From contig NC_071355.1 in NCBI RefSeq assembly GCF_943734655.1, forward strand, positions 198,576,439 through 198,640,438: a stretch of DNA of 64,000 nt, written 5' to 3'. A program made the translations under genes and the position numbers. Under the pieces are notes generated by a model. That model was given only the letters and a program-made list of their open reading frames with translations. It searched no databases and was not told where the DNA came from. This document shows, piece by piece, positions 32,411-43,915 of the stretch (position 1 is the stretch's first letter; every line of letters begins with the position of its first letter). The stretch is from Sabethes cyaneus. Lineage: Eukaryota > Arthropoda > Insecta > Diptera > Culicidae.

Positions 32411-34388
32411 TCATTTGCAACACAAATTATAGCCCTTTCATCACTTTCGAATCCACAACAAATTGCTTCTCATTGCCTCCTTCACATTTCTAACCATTCG
32501 CTCCCATATACCACCCACATGGGGACACTCAATTGCCGGTGGTGGGAACCACCGCGTAACACATTTACTTCCACCATAAGATATTAAAAATAGCTTACCC
32601 AGAAAGCCAACAGTAAGAAATAAGCTGATGTTTTCTAACAGTAGAGCGGGAGGGATAGAAAAAGAGAAAACAACTGCTCCGGTTTGGTATGTTATAGGAA
32701 AACAATCTCGTGTAATTTTTCAAATAGACCTATGTGACAATAAGAGATTCTCTTCGCGTCTCCTCTCTTCCGCTTTTTACGGCTACATAAATGCATAGGA
32801 AAGAAAATTTTCAAAACATTTCGCTAACTAGTGACTCCGGCAACCGATTCATGCAAATCTGGTGTGTTAAAATGCACAAATATCGCCGTAAAAAACGGAA
32901 GAAAGGTGACACGAGGAGAATCTCTCATTGTCACACAGATCTATTTGAAAAATTACCCAAGAAATGTAGAATTCACCATATAACGCCATTATGTGTCATG
33001 TTCTCCTGTAAAATTTTCAACTGACTGTCGCAGTTTCTAGATAGGTACTTTACAAAAATATTATTTATCTTTGGCTCCAAATTTCTTAAATTTTTATGAA
33101 CTCTACGCTACAAGAGATTAAAAGGATCAGAATTCAGAAATTTTGAGTAATTCAAAAAGCTTATGTCTGTGTTGGGTTCACACATTGCATGAAAAATATG
33201 TCACAAACCACACGTTGATACACATTGAATTCTCAATCGCAACTTATTCCACGTAATTCCGCACGTCACTTTCCGCTGTCACCGAAGCATAATTTATCAC
33301 CCATCAGCCCATTATGTTCCACTTTATCGTGTCGAAAAATCTTCGACCCGACCGACCGACCGGTGCGGTGGTGGTGGTTGGCGGTGATTGGTGCTTGTTC
33401 AATCGCTTGTTTTCCTAGTGTTTAAGCTCGCGATTGTCACATAAATCTTCACCGGTATTAAAACTGCTGTTCAAGCAGAAATAAAATATATTGACCGTCA
33501 GAGTAAAGAAAAAAATCGAATGAATGACGAATTCATTTCGTCGTTAAAGTTTGGTTGAAATGTACAAATCAATTTGAGCTGAAATAAGTGTGATGTCTGT
33601 ATGATTAAAGAGTAATTATATTTTAACTAGCCAGTCCTTGTAAGTTTGAATTTCGGTTGGGTCAGTAGAAGGATCATTGCATTAGCCCCGTAATTATACT
33701 GTACTTTGATAACCGGCAGCGAAGTATGTTAATAGAGAAAGTGGTTAATTCTTGAAAATGTTTATATCCATTTTTTCCAATTTAATCTTCAACAATTTTT
33801 TAAGTATAGGAATAAACAAATAAAGCACTTTGTATATGTATTCCAATCATTGTAACGCGCCTTTCTCCTTTCGGGTTTGAACTGACGGAAGCTTACTACA
33901 GGTTTTGTCGCTCTAATTATATTTGAGATCACCGATTTTCAGACATGAACTCAAAAGAATTGACATGAGCTCAAAAGAGTTGACACCAGCTCAAAAAAAA
34001 CGAATAAACTGGTAACAAGGAATAATAGTCAATTACCGAGCGTTTTAGTAGCTGGAGTTTTGCTTATGTTTCTAGTCGAGTTAACAAGTAGCTTTGATCG
34101 ATTGTTTAAAAAAAGGAGACGCTTGGTCATTTTAAATTCACAACTTCAAAATATTCAAATGTTCAAAAATTTCTTCTATTGCGCCATCCACAAACTCCTA
34201 ACAAGCAATAAAGATGATTATAAAATATGATCATTTATCTTTTTTATTTCGTTCCATAAAGCAAAACGATTCTCTATTTTTGTCGCTCAGTGTAACGTAA
34301 TAATTTCACACGTTTACTACCATACTGTCATTGTCAAATTTTCATTTACATCGTTTAATCCAACTGCATACATCTTCATTACTTGCAG
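32411..34388. other. Intron sequence upstream of the last exon
   Basis: AT-rich; no gene or transposon recognised. 33350-33375 has a short CGACCGACCGACC run. The last bases carry a polypyrimidine-poor but acceptable acceptor, ATTACTTGCAG. Confidence 0.4.
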
Positions 34389-35508
34389 ACTATCGCCGCT
34401 CAACATGCCCGATTACGCCGAGGTCGCCGGATGTTCATCGTTCAAAAACGACCTCGGCGGATCTCCGTCCTACGATAATTACGGTGCGTACGCTTCCACA
34501 ACGCTGGTCGGCCGTAGCATCGGCAGCCATCCGGGAGCAGCGGCGACCGGATCTGTGACGGCGGCCGCCTTTACGCCCAACCAATTTGACGGGAAAAACC
34601 TGTACTCGGCTCCGACAAGCTGTCACTACAATAATTTCATAAATCAACATCAACAGCGACATCAGCAGCAACTGCACCAACAACAGGCCACCGGGTCGGC
34701 TACCGGTGGAGCGGATGGCAAACGTCCCGGCGGCGCGTACGGAGGCAGCATCAAGAGTCAGAAAATGAACATCATCGAGAACCGGATGGCGGACATGATG
34801 AACAACCTGGGTCACAGTCAGACTTCGGTAGCATCGGCGGCGGCCATTCCCAGCTCACCATATGGTGGCTCCAGTGTCAGTAATCTGAATACAAACAGCA
34901 GCAGTAATCTACTTCCGGCCGGCGGCAGCGGCGTTGCCTCCGGGGCCAGTGTAAGCGTACCTCATACGCCTCTCTTTGGTACCATCAAGCGAACGACAAA
35001 ATACAACAAAATAGGCTACAATAAGGATAATAAACTCAATTTCGGCGATAGTGGCCGCTCGTCGGAGCAGCCATTGTTCATCAAGTCCAAATATGACGGA
35101 ACGTGGTCTTCGGTTCCCAGCACGGTTGCTTCGTCGGCAAACAGCATAAATGTGATTAATAATTCGCCATATCACCAGCAGCAACATCATCAGTCCCAGC
35201 AGCAGCTGCTGCTGCTAGCTGGCGGCGGGGGTCATCATCATCAACATCAGCTACATCACCCGCAGCAGCAGCAGAGTCCGGGCCAGCTTTACGGTGGAAA
35301 ATCGCACGGCAGTGCGAACATTTTGGATCCACTTCCGACGATGCAAACAAATAATTTAGATAATCAACAAATACAGAACAATAATCCTAGCAGCGGTGGC
35401 GGTGGTGGTGGTGGTGGAAGTGGTGGTAGTGGTAGCAGCGTTAGTAGCAATGCCAGCAGCAACTCGCAGAACTATCTGAGCAGCTTTGGCAAAACGGATA
35501 ATGTGTAA
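34389..35508 (+). CDS. robo: Roundabout (Robo) family receptor, last exon (C-terminal cytoplasmic tail)
   Basis: The exon starts after ACTTGCAG. Its first base completes the Arg codon begun at 6465-6466, then LSPLNMPDYAEV follows and the frame runs 372 residues to TAA at 35506. The ATG at 34405 is internal, not the true start. The tail has DYAEV, AYASTTLVG (compare the PYATT-x-L-I tyrosine motif of Robo receptors), a His/Gln-rich stretch near 80-100, NIIENRMADMMNNLGH, TIKRTTKYNKIGYNKDNKL, PLFIKSKYDGTWSSVP, a second Gln/His run, eight glycines and the terminus KTDNV. No Ena-binding LPPPP motif or Abl-type polyproline region is seen, so it resembles the shorter insect Robo2/Robo3 type. Such tails recruit cytoskeletal regulators downstream of Slit. 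That this is a real exon is near certain; the Robo family is likely; the paralogue is open. Confidence 0.78.
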
Positions 35509-38499
35509 AGTCTATACGGGGTCGGGAAGAATGAAGAACAACAAGCTTTCCTTGTGACGTAACGTTCAGATTACGGTGAAATGCGTATGGGTGAGATGTT
35601 GGTTCGTCGGACTTGGAACTCCTCCAGGCTGGATGGAATGGACAGTAGAGCTCGGGTGGAACGATGTAAATTGTAAGTTTTGCCGGTAATGTTGATAGCG
35701 TGATACGCTTGGGGAATGTAGCAATTGAAATAACACTACCTATGTAGCGCAAGGTACATTGCAGTCGGTGGATTATGTGTTTGTAGTTTTGCAAAATTTC
35801 GTTCTACTTTAGCATTTCCGTTACAAAGGAAAACCACGAGTGATTTTTTCCAGTTGATACGAAAGAGTCTTTTAAAGTTCGGTGTACAAATGTTAGTGAG
35901 ATTGTTTAGGTTTGATATATCTGCAAGAAATTGGCAGTTTTTTTGTAAAGTGAAGGACTTTTCGGTGCAATCTCTCGGTTGGTACCCAAGTGTTGTTGCA
36001 ATTAAACTACCGCCGCACCCTTATATCAGTATCTACTTTTCTCATATCTACTTTTTATCCCTAAAGTTTTTATCATTCCACGGCCAGCCAGCTTGTAACT
36101 CTCTGTAAAACATTTGCGATCCATCTTTAACGACGGGATTCAATTTAATTTGCATATCTTACACAATGTAAGCTTCATTTCTCGATCGGCATCGTTGCAC
36201 AATTACTGGGTTTCGTGCATGTTAAAAAACCATTCAAATGAGCAGCATCCTTTAGCTGCTGCTTTGTCAGCTGGGAAAATGAAATGGGTGTGGGCGACTG
36301 CTTCGAAATGGTACGATTCCGGGAAAAAAATGGTACACCAACTGACTGGCATTAAACGCATCGCATCGTGTACATTGTTCCGAGAAACTCCGGCAGTATT
36401 GTGCTGCGAGTTGCATTGTGCTACATCGTCACTAACGACGACGACGACGACTACGACAACAAGGACGACGTCAACTATGATGCTGGTGGTGATGATGATG
36501 ATGATGATGAGCAGAGATATTGTGTACTATTTCAGTGATGAACTCGTCCTCGCCGTCGTCGTTGTTCGTATTTACAACGTCAGCGTTTTGGCCGGAAAGT
36601 ACCTCACCTCATTTAAGCTTCGCGTTTCGGTTGTGGGTCCTCCGCTTACTAGTGCCCTGCACAAAAGCAGTTGATTGAGACTATTACGAAAAAGGATGAT
36701 GCCACAGGGGAGGGGACTCAACCAGGCTTGATGGACGATGAATGTAGTTATCAAGCTGACTAAACCATCGAATGGAGAAATTTTCTGGGAAAAGGTTTTG
36801 TGATACGATAGTGGAGGAGACAAAGCGGATTTTCGAATGAATGATAATGATTCCAAAGTGATTAATTAGCTGTGTGTTACGATAGTAACGCTTACAAAAG
36901 CTTTGCTCGGGATCTGGCGGGAATGGAACTTTTCCGGATTTTAGTGCCAGTGTTTTGTTTCCGGGCTGTGATTTATTAGTTGCACAGGAGGACTGTGCTA
37001 TTCGCAGCCTTCGTTGAAAAGGATTTACTCTTAGCGATTACATTTCTAGTTGCTAGTCAACTAGAAATAAAATTTGACACGAACCTTCCGTCGAATCACA
37101 CTTCATGGCCGTACAAAACTAAACGTACCCTGAAAAGCGGAGGCCAATTTTCCGTTCTACTTACTTCCACAAAAGCTCATTTCCTGCATCATTATCCGTT
37201 GCACTTCAAACGACACGACAGTAGGTAGCGTGAGCGCGCCACTGATTACAGGCCAACCAGCCATCCAGCAGGCAACGAACCGACCGAGCATCATCACAAT
37301 TACGACGCATTTCCCGAAGGGGAATCCTTACCGGAACTTCCAAAGCACAGCCACGTCTCGCTGCAATTAGCGTCAGATTCCGCCGCTTCCTGTGCTGCTG
37401 TCGGTGGCGGGCCACCACCAAGCAAGCAACCAGCCAACCAACCATACAGACAATAATTGCACCTGCATCAGCTGATGCACAGAAGTCACGATTGCTCCGG
37501 CAGTCAGTGCACTTATCGCTCATTTCACCCGGGTATAGGTACTACGTACCGCATCACATTATTATCTCGGAGGAAAATGTGCTCTCTGTACTACACCTCT
37601 TTTCAAAAACGGGAAAAACCAACCGCTTTGTGCTCCGGTTACCTGCTCGGGACGCCACCCGGCGGGCGTTACGTGAGGTTACGTGAACTGTGTGGCACAT
37701 GATGCGGTGCCCACGGCGCAGCGGAAAGTGGCCTTGAGCGAAAAGAAAAACTTATTCCAGGTGGAATACCGGGAAAGTAGCATTTTTATTTCTGCTTCCT
37801 AGCGCCTCCATAGAATTAAAGTTGCCGTTCATCTTTGGCATGGTTGTAGCTCTCGGAATGGTAAGGATGTATGTTGCAAGTTTTTTTTCTGTAAAGCAAA
37901 GTTGAATAAAACTAAAGGAATGTATGATTCTGAGTAGTTTTCGTGTCAACATGGTGCAATTTTACGGAAGACGCATCTTCCCTGACGAGTGTTATGTAGC
38001 AGCAGAAGCTGCAATGTTAGTAAAAGTGGATGTTTCTGCACTACTAGACGGTGTGGAACATAACTATAAATATAAGCAACTTATAATAGGGCACCGTGCA
38101 TATTTAGAATGCCATAGAAAAATGTTTCTTTTCGGAAATCTATTCGTCAAGATAATGTAGACTTAAAATAACCTCTTTCCAGGGTCAACATGACGCAATT
38201 TCCCAATTGATGGTTTGATTTCGTTTCTCGAGGTCTATAGAGTAACCATACGTGTATTCCTATCTGGACTCGAATAAATTTGTATTAAGAAAATGGCGGG
38301 AGATTTTTATCTTTCATCAAACAAGGCTGGCTGATTTCCAGCTTGCGATGTTTGACTGCAAGCCTTTTTAATCGCTTTTGAAGGCTGAATTCAAATCTAA
38401 CGTTATAATTCTAAAGGTATTTACCATTACCTCTGATTTTACCATGGTATTACACAATATTAAGAGAATACAAGTCAAAGCACACTTATAGCTAGTTAT
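35509..38499 (+). other. 3' UTR and downstream flank of the Robo-like gene
   Basis: The 3' UTR begins at 35509. Candidate poly(A) signals are ATTAAA at 36001, AATAAA at 37066-37071 and AATAAA at 37905-37910; which one is used cannot be told. ORFs such as 36114-36674, 37206-37523 and 37924-38160 show no domain and the first is partly microsatellite. No further gene recognised. Confidence 0.45.
36430..36512. repeat. Trinucleotide microsatellites (ACG)n and (GAT)n
   Basis: ACGACGACGACGACTACGAC is followed after ~40 bases by a GATGATGATGATGATGATGA run, in the probable 3' UTR or flank of the Robo-like gene. Confidence 0.8.
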
Positions 38500-38690
38500 A
38501 AAATCATGATAAAACTGTCAATGAAGCAAAGTTATTATGGTTGTTTATATTGCTGCGATAGTTAATTGGCTGCACAATGTCTCTTATAAACTAACCATAC
38601 GTGTGGCGTAGCAATACAATATGGCGCACCAATGACATTTTAACCTGTTGCGGTTGATTCTCAAACCGCTATAGGGTAAGGAACGAGTTA
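38500..38690. mobile_element. Foldback element family A fragment
   Basis: GGCGTAGCAATACAATATGG, CGCACCAATGACA and TTGCGGTTGATT match the central part of family A near 54285-54330. Confidence 0.55.
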
Positions 38691-39959
38691 AGCAGTGTCA
38701 CCTATTTTAATCAGTTGAAAATAAATGAACCGAAAATGCATTTTTTATTCATATTTTCAAAATCTTTTAATGGGAACATCTTCACAAATCACTTAACCAT
38801 AGATTTAATTCACATAAACATAATTTACTGGGTTTCCGACAATAAATATAATGAATTAAAAATTGTTGTCCAAAAACGTACATTTTTCCGCTGCTGAAGG
38901 CAATCGCCACTTCGCTACTAACCAATCTATCACGTTTTTCAGCACTGATTACAACCACTCTAAAAGTCAAGCACTCAATTGTCACATACCATATTATTCA
39001 CTTTTTTTCTATTACCTAAGGCTTTATTACTAGCCGAAAGTTTTATTATTTCATAACAAAACTGAAAATAAATTCTGAATTGACGGAACCTCTCCACCAG
39101 TAGCAGCAGCTGCAGCGTGACTCATGAACTATCGTGTTGCCAAGACACGTTAGTTTCGTTTCTGAAAATAAGAATTATAGGTTTGAAATTAACTGAAACC
39201 TCCAATGGTGAAAACGTGGTTCAATACTTTCAAGAGAAATGTATGTTCATAATTAATTTTTCTTTATTAAAAACAACAGAAAAGACAGCTTTTTCTATAA
39301 TTTTCGAAGATTTTCTCTGATTTAATGAAGCAACGATGTGTTTCAATGTTATTTGCTTTGACAACAATGTTCTGTAATCGGACCGTGTGCACTGCTATGT
39401 TTGCCTCTTTTGGTATCCCACCATCTTTATGAACAGCGAGTGAGGCGTCAAACTCGCAGTTTCCCAAAAGACCACTAGAGAATAAAAGAGACGGCGAATA
39501 CCGTTTGTCGAACGGTGCGGTGAGTGTATGCCCCGATAAACAATTTAGACAGATGGCATTTTACGCATCTAACGACCAAAAACATCAAATCTATTAATGC
39601 AAATGCCGATTAGTAGGTCGTGGATAGGAACGTGAACTTACTGGATAGGGGGAAAAGTTCGAGGGATTTTTTATGTGGGTGTATAAAAATTCAGATTTCA
39701 GGACTGCTTAAAAAAGCATCTTCGGGGTGAAAATATGTTCGGTCTGATCAAAATTAGTTCCATCGCTCAAACTTTTATAGCGAAAAATCAAAAGTTTAGA
39801 TCAACAATACTGTCTTCCAATGGTAACAGCTTGAAGAACAAAAGGTAGCAAGAAGATTGGCATGCTGATATCCCCCACTTAGTCAACCCTTCGCTTGTAA
39901 TAAGTTAAAACAATCAGTGACCCGCTTAGACTGCTTAAAAGCGGTTCTTTACCCTAAAT
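38691..39959. other. Unassigned flank sequence
   Basis: AT-rich with no gene recognised. Confidence 0.4.
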
Positions 39960-40684
39960 TTGTTAGTTTTATAGAGCTATTGTAATATTTTGTTAAGCTT
40001 GCAAACAAAAATTCATCAATGCAAAATGTTTTGCAGAAAGAAAGTTATTGTCAATCGGCTTTCCTGTCCCAGGAAGCAATCGAAATTACTTTGCTAGAAA
40101 TTGAGATTGACTAACTGAATATATTTATTTTGTCAAAACAACCAGTTTACAAAAATTGCAAAATTTCGATGGCGCGTTAATTTTATCTACCTATTATATT
40201 AATTTGCATGAAAAAATTAAATGTGCATATGCTGCAAACTAACGGAGACTGCTGAAAATTTATTAATTATTCTGTGGGATGTTTTATTATGGTTGCTATA
40301 AACCAAATCGATCAGGATGATCTGACAGGAAAACTTCAACTTTTCTGCTCACGGATGTATTTTCATGTTAACAAAGCTGGTAGATTGATTTAGCTTTTTA
40401 CCAAAGCAAACTGCATGCTTTATAGCTTTGTAGCAAAAAATTTCATTAAATTATGGCATTAGCTGTCAACCAACAAGAAGCATGATAGGTTTTGTTGCTT
40501 CTTTCTGCAGAGTGTGACAAGACTACCGATGTTAATAAACTGAGATTATAAAACCCTTCTAAAAAGTGGGACCCTTGGTTGGAAGGCAGTTTTATAGCGG
40601 TCATCAGGAAGTTTTATTGGAGCTTATAGTTTTATTACCGGTAACACTAGTGGAATGTAATAAAACTTAGAATTGTGACTTGGG
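39960..40684 (-). mobile_element. Foldback element family A, copy iii
   Basis: Read leftward from 40684 it begins CCCAAGTCACAATTCTAAGT and continues through the GATCATCCTGATCGATTTGG-type block, TATGCGCATTTAA-like sequence and the arm sequence of family A. It lies tail-to-tail with copy iv across a 104-bp spacer. Confidence 0.65.
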
Positions 40685-40788
40685 CGAGATGACTATCAAT
40701 AACTATCGTAGTGGTTCCAGTCTTACAACAAAAGAAATAACGCAGCCAATCAATAAGTATCAACACAACACCTGTCCGTTATGTGTAT

Positions 40789-41996
40789 CCCAAGCAGCAA
40801 TTTAAGTTTTATTATTCTTGTGATTTTCATGATCAATTTCATGAAACCGCTAGAGCTTCACTAGAACCTTCTGAAGATCGCTATAAAATTTTCTTCCTAC
40901 TAAGTGGCTCACTATTCAGAAGGTTTCTATAACCTCTTGGAGAGTCAGGTCATAAGTTCAAATACGTTTATTACGCTCTGCTGAAAGCAGAAATAAAACC
41001 TATGATGCTTTTCACTGCTTGACTGCAACCGCCATAATCTAATGAAGCTTTTCGCTTTGTTCTACTAAACTATAGAGCATAAAGCTTGCTGCGTACACCC
41101 AGATATATAGCCTGTCATATCATGTCGATCGACTTGATTTAAAGCGACCATAATAAAATATCGGAAAGAATATATAAAAAAATTTCAGCAGTTTCCGTAG
41201 TTGTGCAGCATATGCGCATTAAATTTTATCATTCAATGCGTTTTAATGCGTTAATAAAAATGTAGTAATTTTTGAAAACCAGTTGCTTAAAATAAATATA
41301 TTCGATTAGTCAATCTTAGTTTCTAGCAAAACCATTCTACCAACCATTCTTCCTGTAACAGGAAAACATATTAATAATAGGCCGTATGAATAAAAGAGTT
41401 AGAGCAAATGCTCTCATAAGATTTACACGGAAAAAGCAAAGCAAACTGTATCATTCATACGGCCTAATAACTTCCTTTCTGCAATTCACTGTTTGGTTTG
41501 GTGAATTTGCAGTTTAGCAACCGAAAGCAAATGCTAGAAAACGGCAATATGGCCACGCATAAAAAATGATTTCGGTTTTGAATTCTAATATTCTTCAGAA
41601 TAGCAACAATAAGTCTTTTTGCCAGAGTGATACCATATTAATAGCTTCCATAAAACCATGAAACTGATACCATTAAACTATCAGTTCTATTGTGGTTTGA
41701 CAAGCACCCGCAGTAAGATCATCTTTGATTGGTGCATCATGTTGTATTGCTACTCCTCACTTACAGTAAGTTTATAAAAGATGTGCCGCAGCCAACCAGT
41801 TTTATCGTGGTAATATAAGCGGCCACAATAAATTTGGTTTATTAACAGTTTTTACGGTGGTATAGCTGGTTATAAGTAGTTCTTGAATTGTATCATCTTT
41901 GTATTGCACTACACCGTGATAAAACCATATCATGTCGCATTAAAACCTTTGTAAAATTCAAATAAAATGAAGCAGTTATAGGATTGTTACTTAGGA
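40789..41996 (+). mobile_element. Foldback element family A, copy iv, ~1.2 kb
   Basis: Begins CCCAAGCAGCAATTTAAGTT at 40789 after GTAT, and probably ends GATTGTTACTTAGGA near 41996; both flanks carry AT. Contains ATCATGTCGATCGACTTGAT, GTTGTGCAGCATATGCGCAT and TTATTGTGGT-type motifs shared with copies i, iii and v. No transposase. A second small MITE is nested at 41380-41464. Confidence 0.65.
41380..41464. mobile_element. Nested 85-bp MITE with GGCCGTATGAAT termini
   Basis: GGCCGTATGAAT at the left and ATTCATACGGCC at the right are near-perfect inverted ends (one base differs inside). TAATA flanks both sides. Removing the insert and one TAATA restores ATTAATAATAACTTCC, the sequence found uninterrupted in family A copies at 14562 and 53982. 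Confidence 0.8.
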
Positions 41997-42359
41997 ATCG
42001 AAGATAATCTGTTCTATGAAACAATATAAGGTACTTACGCTGCATTTTGCAACACATGTACCGAGTTTATTCACTTGACACCAAGTAACGGATATGTATT
42101 CAACCACATTTGCAAGCAGAAATAGCCCGCCAGACATGACAACGTAGATCGTTCAAAAATATGATCCCAAATTGCTCCCTTTTTGGAATACCAGAAGTGT
42201 TAACAAGTAGTGGAAAAATGCATGGTCCGTGCTTAATATGAAACTACGAAAACCGTACCTTTAGTCTGGTTGAGGTTTCCATTCAACACAGTTGGCGTAT
42301 TAATATTTTGTGATCGATTTTGTCGAAACCGCTTTCAAATCGATGACCTCAACTTGCGC
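41997..42359. other. Unassigned sequence
   Basis: No feature recognised. Confidence 0.4.
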
Positions 42360-42965
42360 TCTTTAAGAGCGGAGGGGGGGCTCCCATACAAATGAAATAA
42401 AAATTTCCCCTTATCTCGAGAACTAATCAAGCAAATGAAACCAAATTTGGCATGTGGGGAATTTTGGAGGCAAGAATTTTTTTTATGCGTTAGGACTCCA
42501 CCCCTGTTTAGGAGGAAGGGCTCTCATACAAATGAAAACCAAATTTCTTCATATCTCGAACACTACTCAAGCAAATGGAACCAATTTCGGCATGAGGGGG
42601 TTTTTGGAGGCAAGAAATTTTTCTACGATGAATTAAAAGGGGGGAGGGGGTCCTATACAAATGAAACACAAATTTCCTCAGAACTCGTGAACTAACCAAG
42701 CAAACGGAACCAAATTTGGCATGTGGGGGTTTTCGGAAGCAAGAATTTTTTCCATGATGAATTAGGACCCCTCCCCTGTTTAAGCGGGGGCTCTCATACA
42801 AATGAAATACAAATTTCCTTATAACTCAAGAACTAATCAAACAAATGCAACCAAATTTGGCATGTGGGGGATTTTAGAGGCATGAATTTATTTTATGATG
42901 GTTTGAGATCCTTCACCCCTGTGGTGGTGGGATAAGGGCTCTCATACAAAAAAAAAGATATTTTT
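42360..42965 (+). repeat. Tandem repeats of ~125-150 bp (CATACAAATGAAA family)
   Basis: Four to five imperfect copies share a G-rich run, GGGCTCTCATACAAATGAAA, AAATTTCCT, ACTAATCAAGCAAATG and CCAAATTTGGCATG. CATACAAATG starts near 42386, 42525, 42652, 42795 and (decayed) 42943. The same family lies inverted at 16075-16445. Confidence 0.8.
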
Positions 42966-43670
42966 GCGTAGCTCAGAAACGAACTTGAGAAATTTTAGAT
43001 ATTAGTCAATAAGGCTACTACAAATATTTTATCAAGTTTTTGTGCTTCCAGTGTTGGGCGGAATGGAACGGAACGGACTGAACGGAAAAAGAATTTTTCC
43101 ATCGAGCAAAACTAACGCATTTTTACCTAAAGTTTAAACATGAAAACCAAATCTGTTCTTGCTTTCCATATATATGCTATTGTTTTCCATGCACAACCCT
43201 ACGATAAGAAAGAAAAATGGCGATTTTGGCAAATTCCATTTTGTTTATGAGTAGTTACGCATGAGCTGCTACTACTGAATACAATGTAGATGTGGAAAAA
43301 GATTTGATCCGGTATTGATCGCCCGTCCCACTGCTTGATAACATCACTCATTCTTTCCTACTTGTTGCCCTATTTGTATATTTCATCACATTGCCATTGA
43401 GTTTTGCGACTCATCCGGTAGCTTTCCTGTTTGCGAGGTCCTGATTACCAATCAGTGCAAACATGTCAACCCTGCTAACACAGTGGCAGCCAGGCACCCT
43501 AATTCCAGTCATAAAAAAAAACAAGCCGCTGCAGCCAGAAGTGCCGAAAATGTGCTGCTTGGAAACGAATCCGAAGACACCATTCGCTATGCGGTTAATG
43601 ACTGCTTTAAGGCTTTTGCAACAATCCTCAAGAAGGGGTTTTGGTTAGCGCTTCCCCAAGGCTTTGCATT
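42966..43670. other. Unassigned flank with a possible coding relic
   Basis: 43464-43670 stays open in one plus frame through NVLLGNESEDTIRYAVNDCF and FATILKKGFWLALPQG, up to the insertion point of the neighbouring foldback element. It has ordinary protein-like composition but I do not recognise it; it may be an exon or an older transposon ORF. Confidence 0.3.
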
Positions 43671-43915
43671 TACAGCAGTCCCCCGAATAACGTGGTTTCG
43701 AATAAGGACGTTTCCATTAAGGACGGTCTCGAGTGATTCCATTAACGCGGTCGAACGTCCTTATTGGAGTCTACGTAGCATATGGGAATTGACCTAATTG
43801 GTTCCAACATGGAATAACTCGTGATCCTGACCGTATAGACGGTTGGTGTCTTCGATAAAGTTGTTCAGTACATCAACGGGTTTTCATTGGATTATAGTAT
43901 TGCGGAATTGTCTCA

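Larger units (their letters stand above)
6467..34388 (+). other. 27.9-kb intron of the Robo-like gene
   Basis: The donor GTGAGT at 6467 and the acceptor ACTTGCAG ending at 34388 are both good consensus sites. Their exons join in phase: AG plus A gives Arg, and reading continues into LSPLNMPDYAEV. Most of the length is mobile or satellite DNA, annotated separately. Additional or alternative exons inside it cannot be excluded. Confidence 0.65.

Noticed and set aside
34405..35508. Treating ATG 34405 as the start of an independent 367-residue protein
   Set aside because: A splice acceptor lies just upstream, the frame is open to it, and it joins in phase with the exon at 6289-6466.
36114..36674. 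186-codon ORF downstream of the Robo-like gene
   Set aside because: It runs through trinucleotide microsatellites and has no domain; it lies in the likely 3' UTR or flank.
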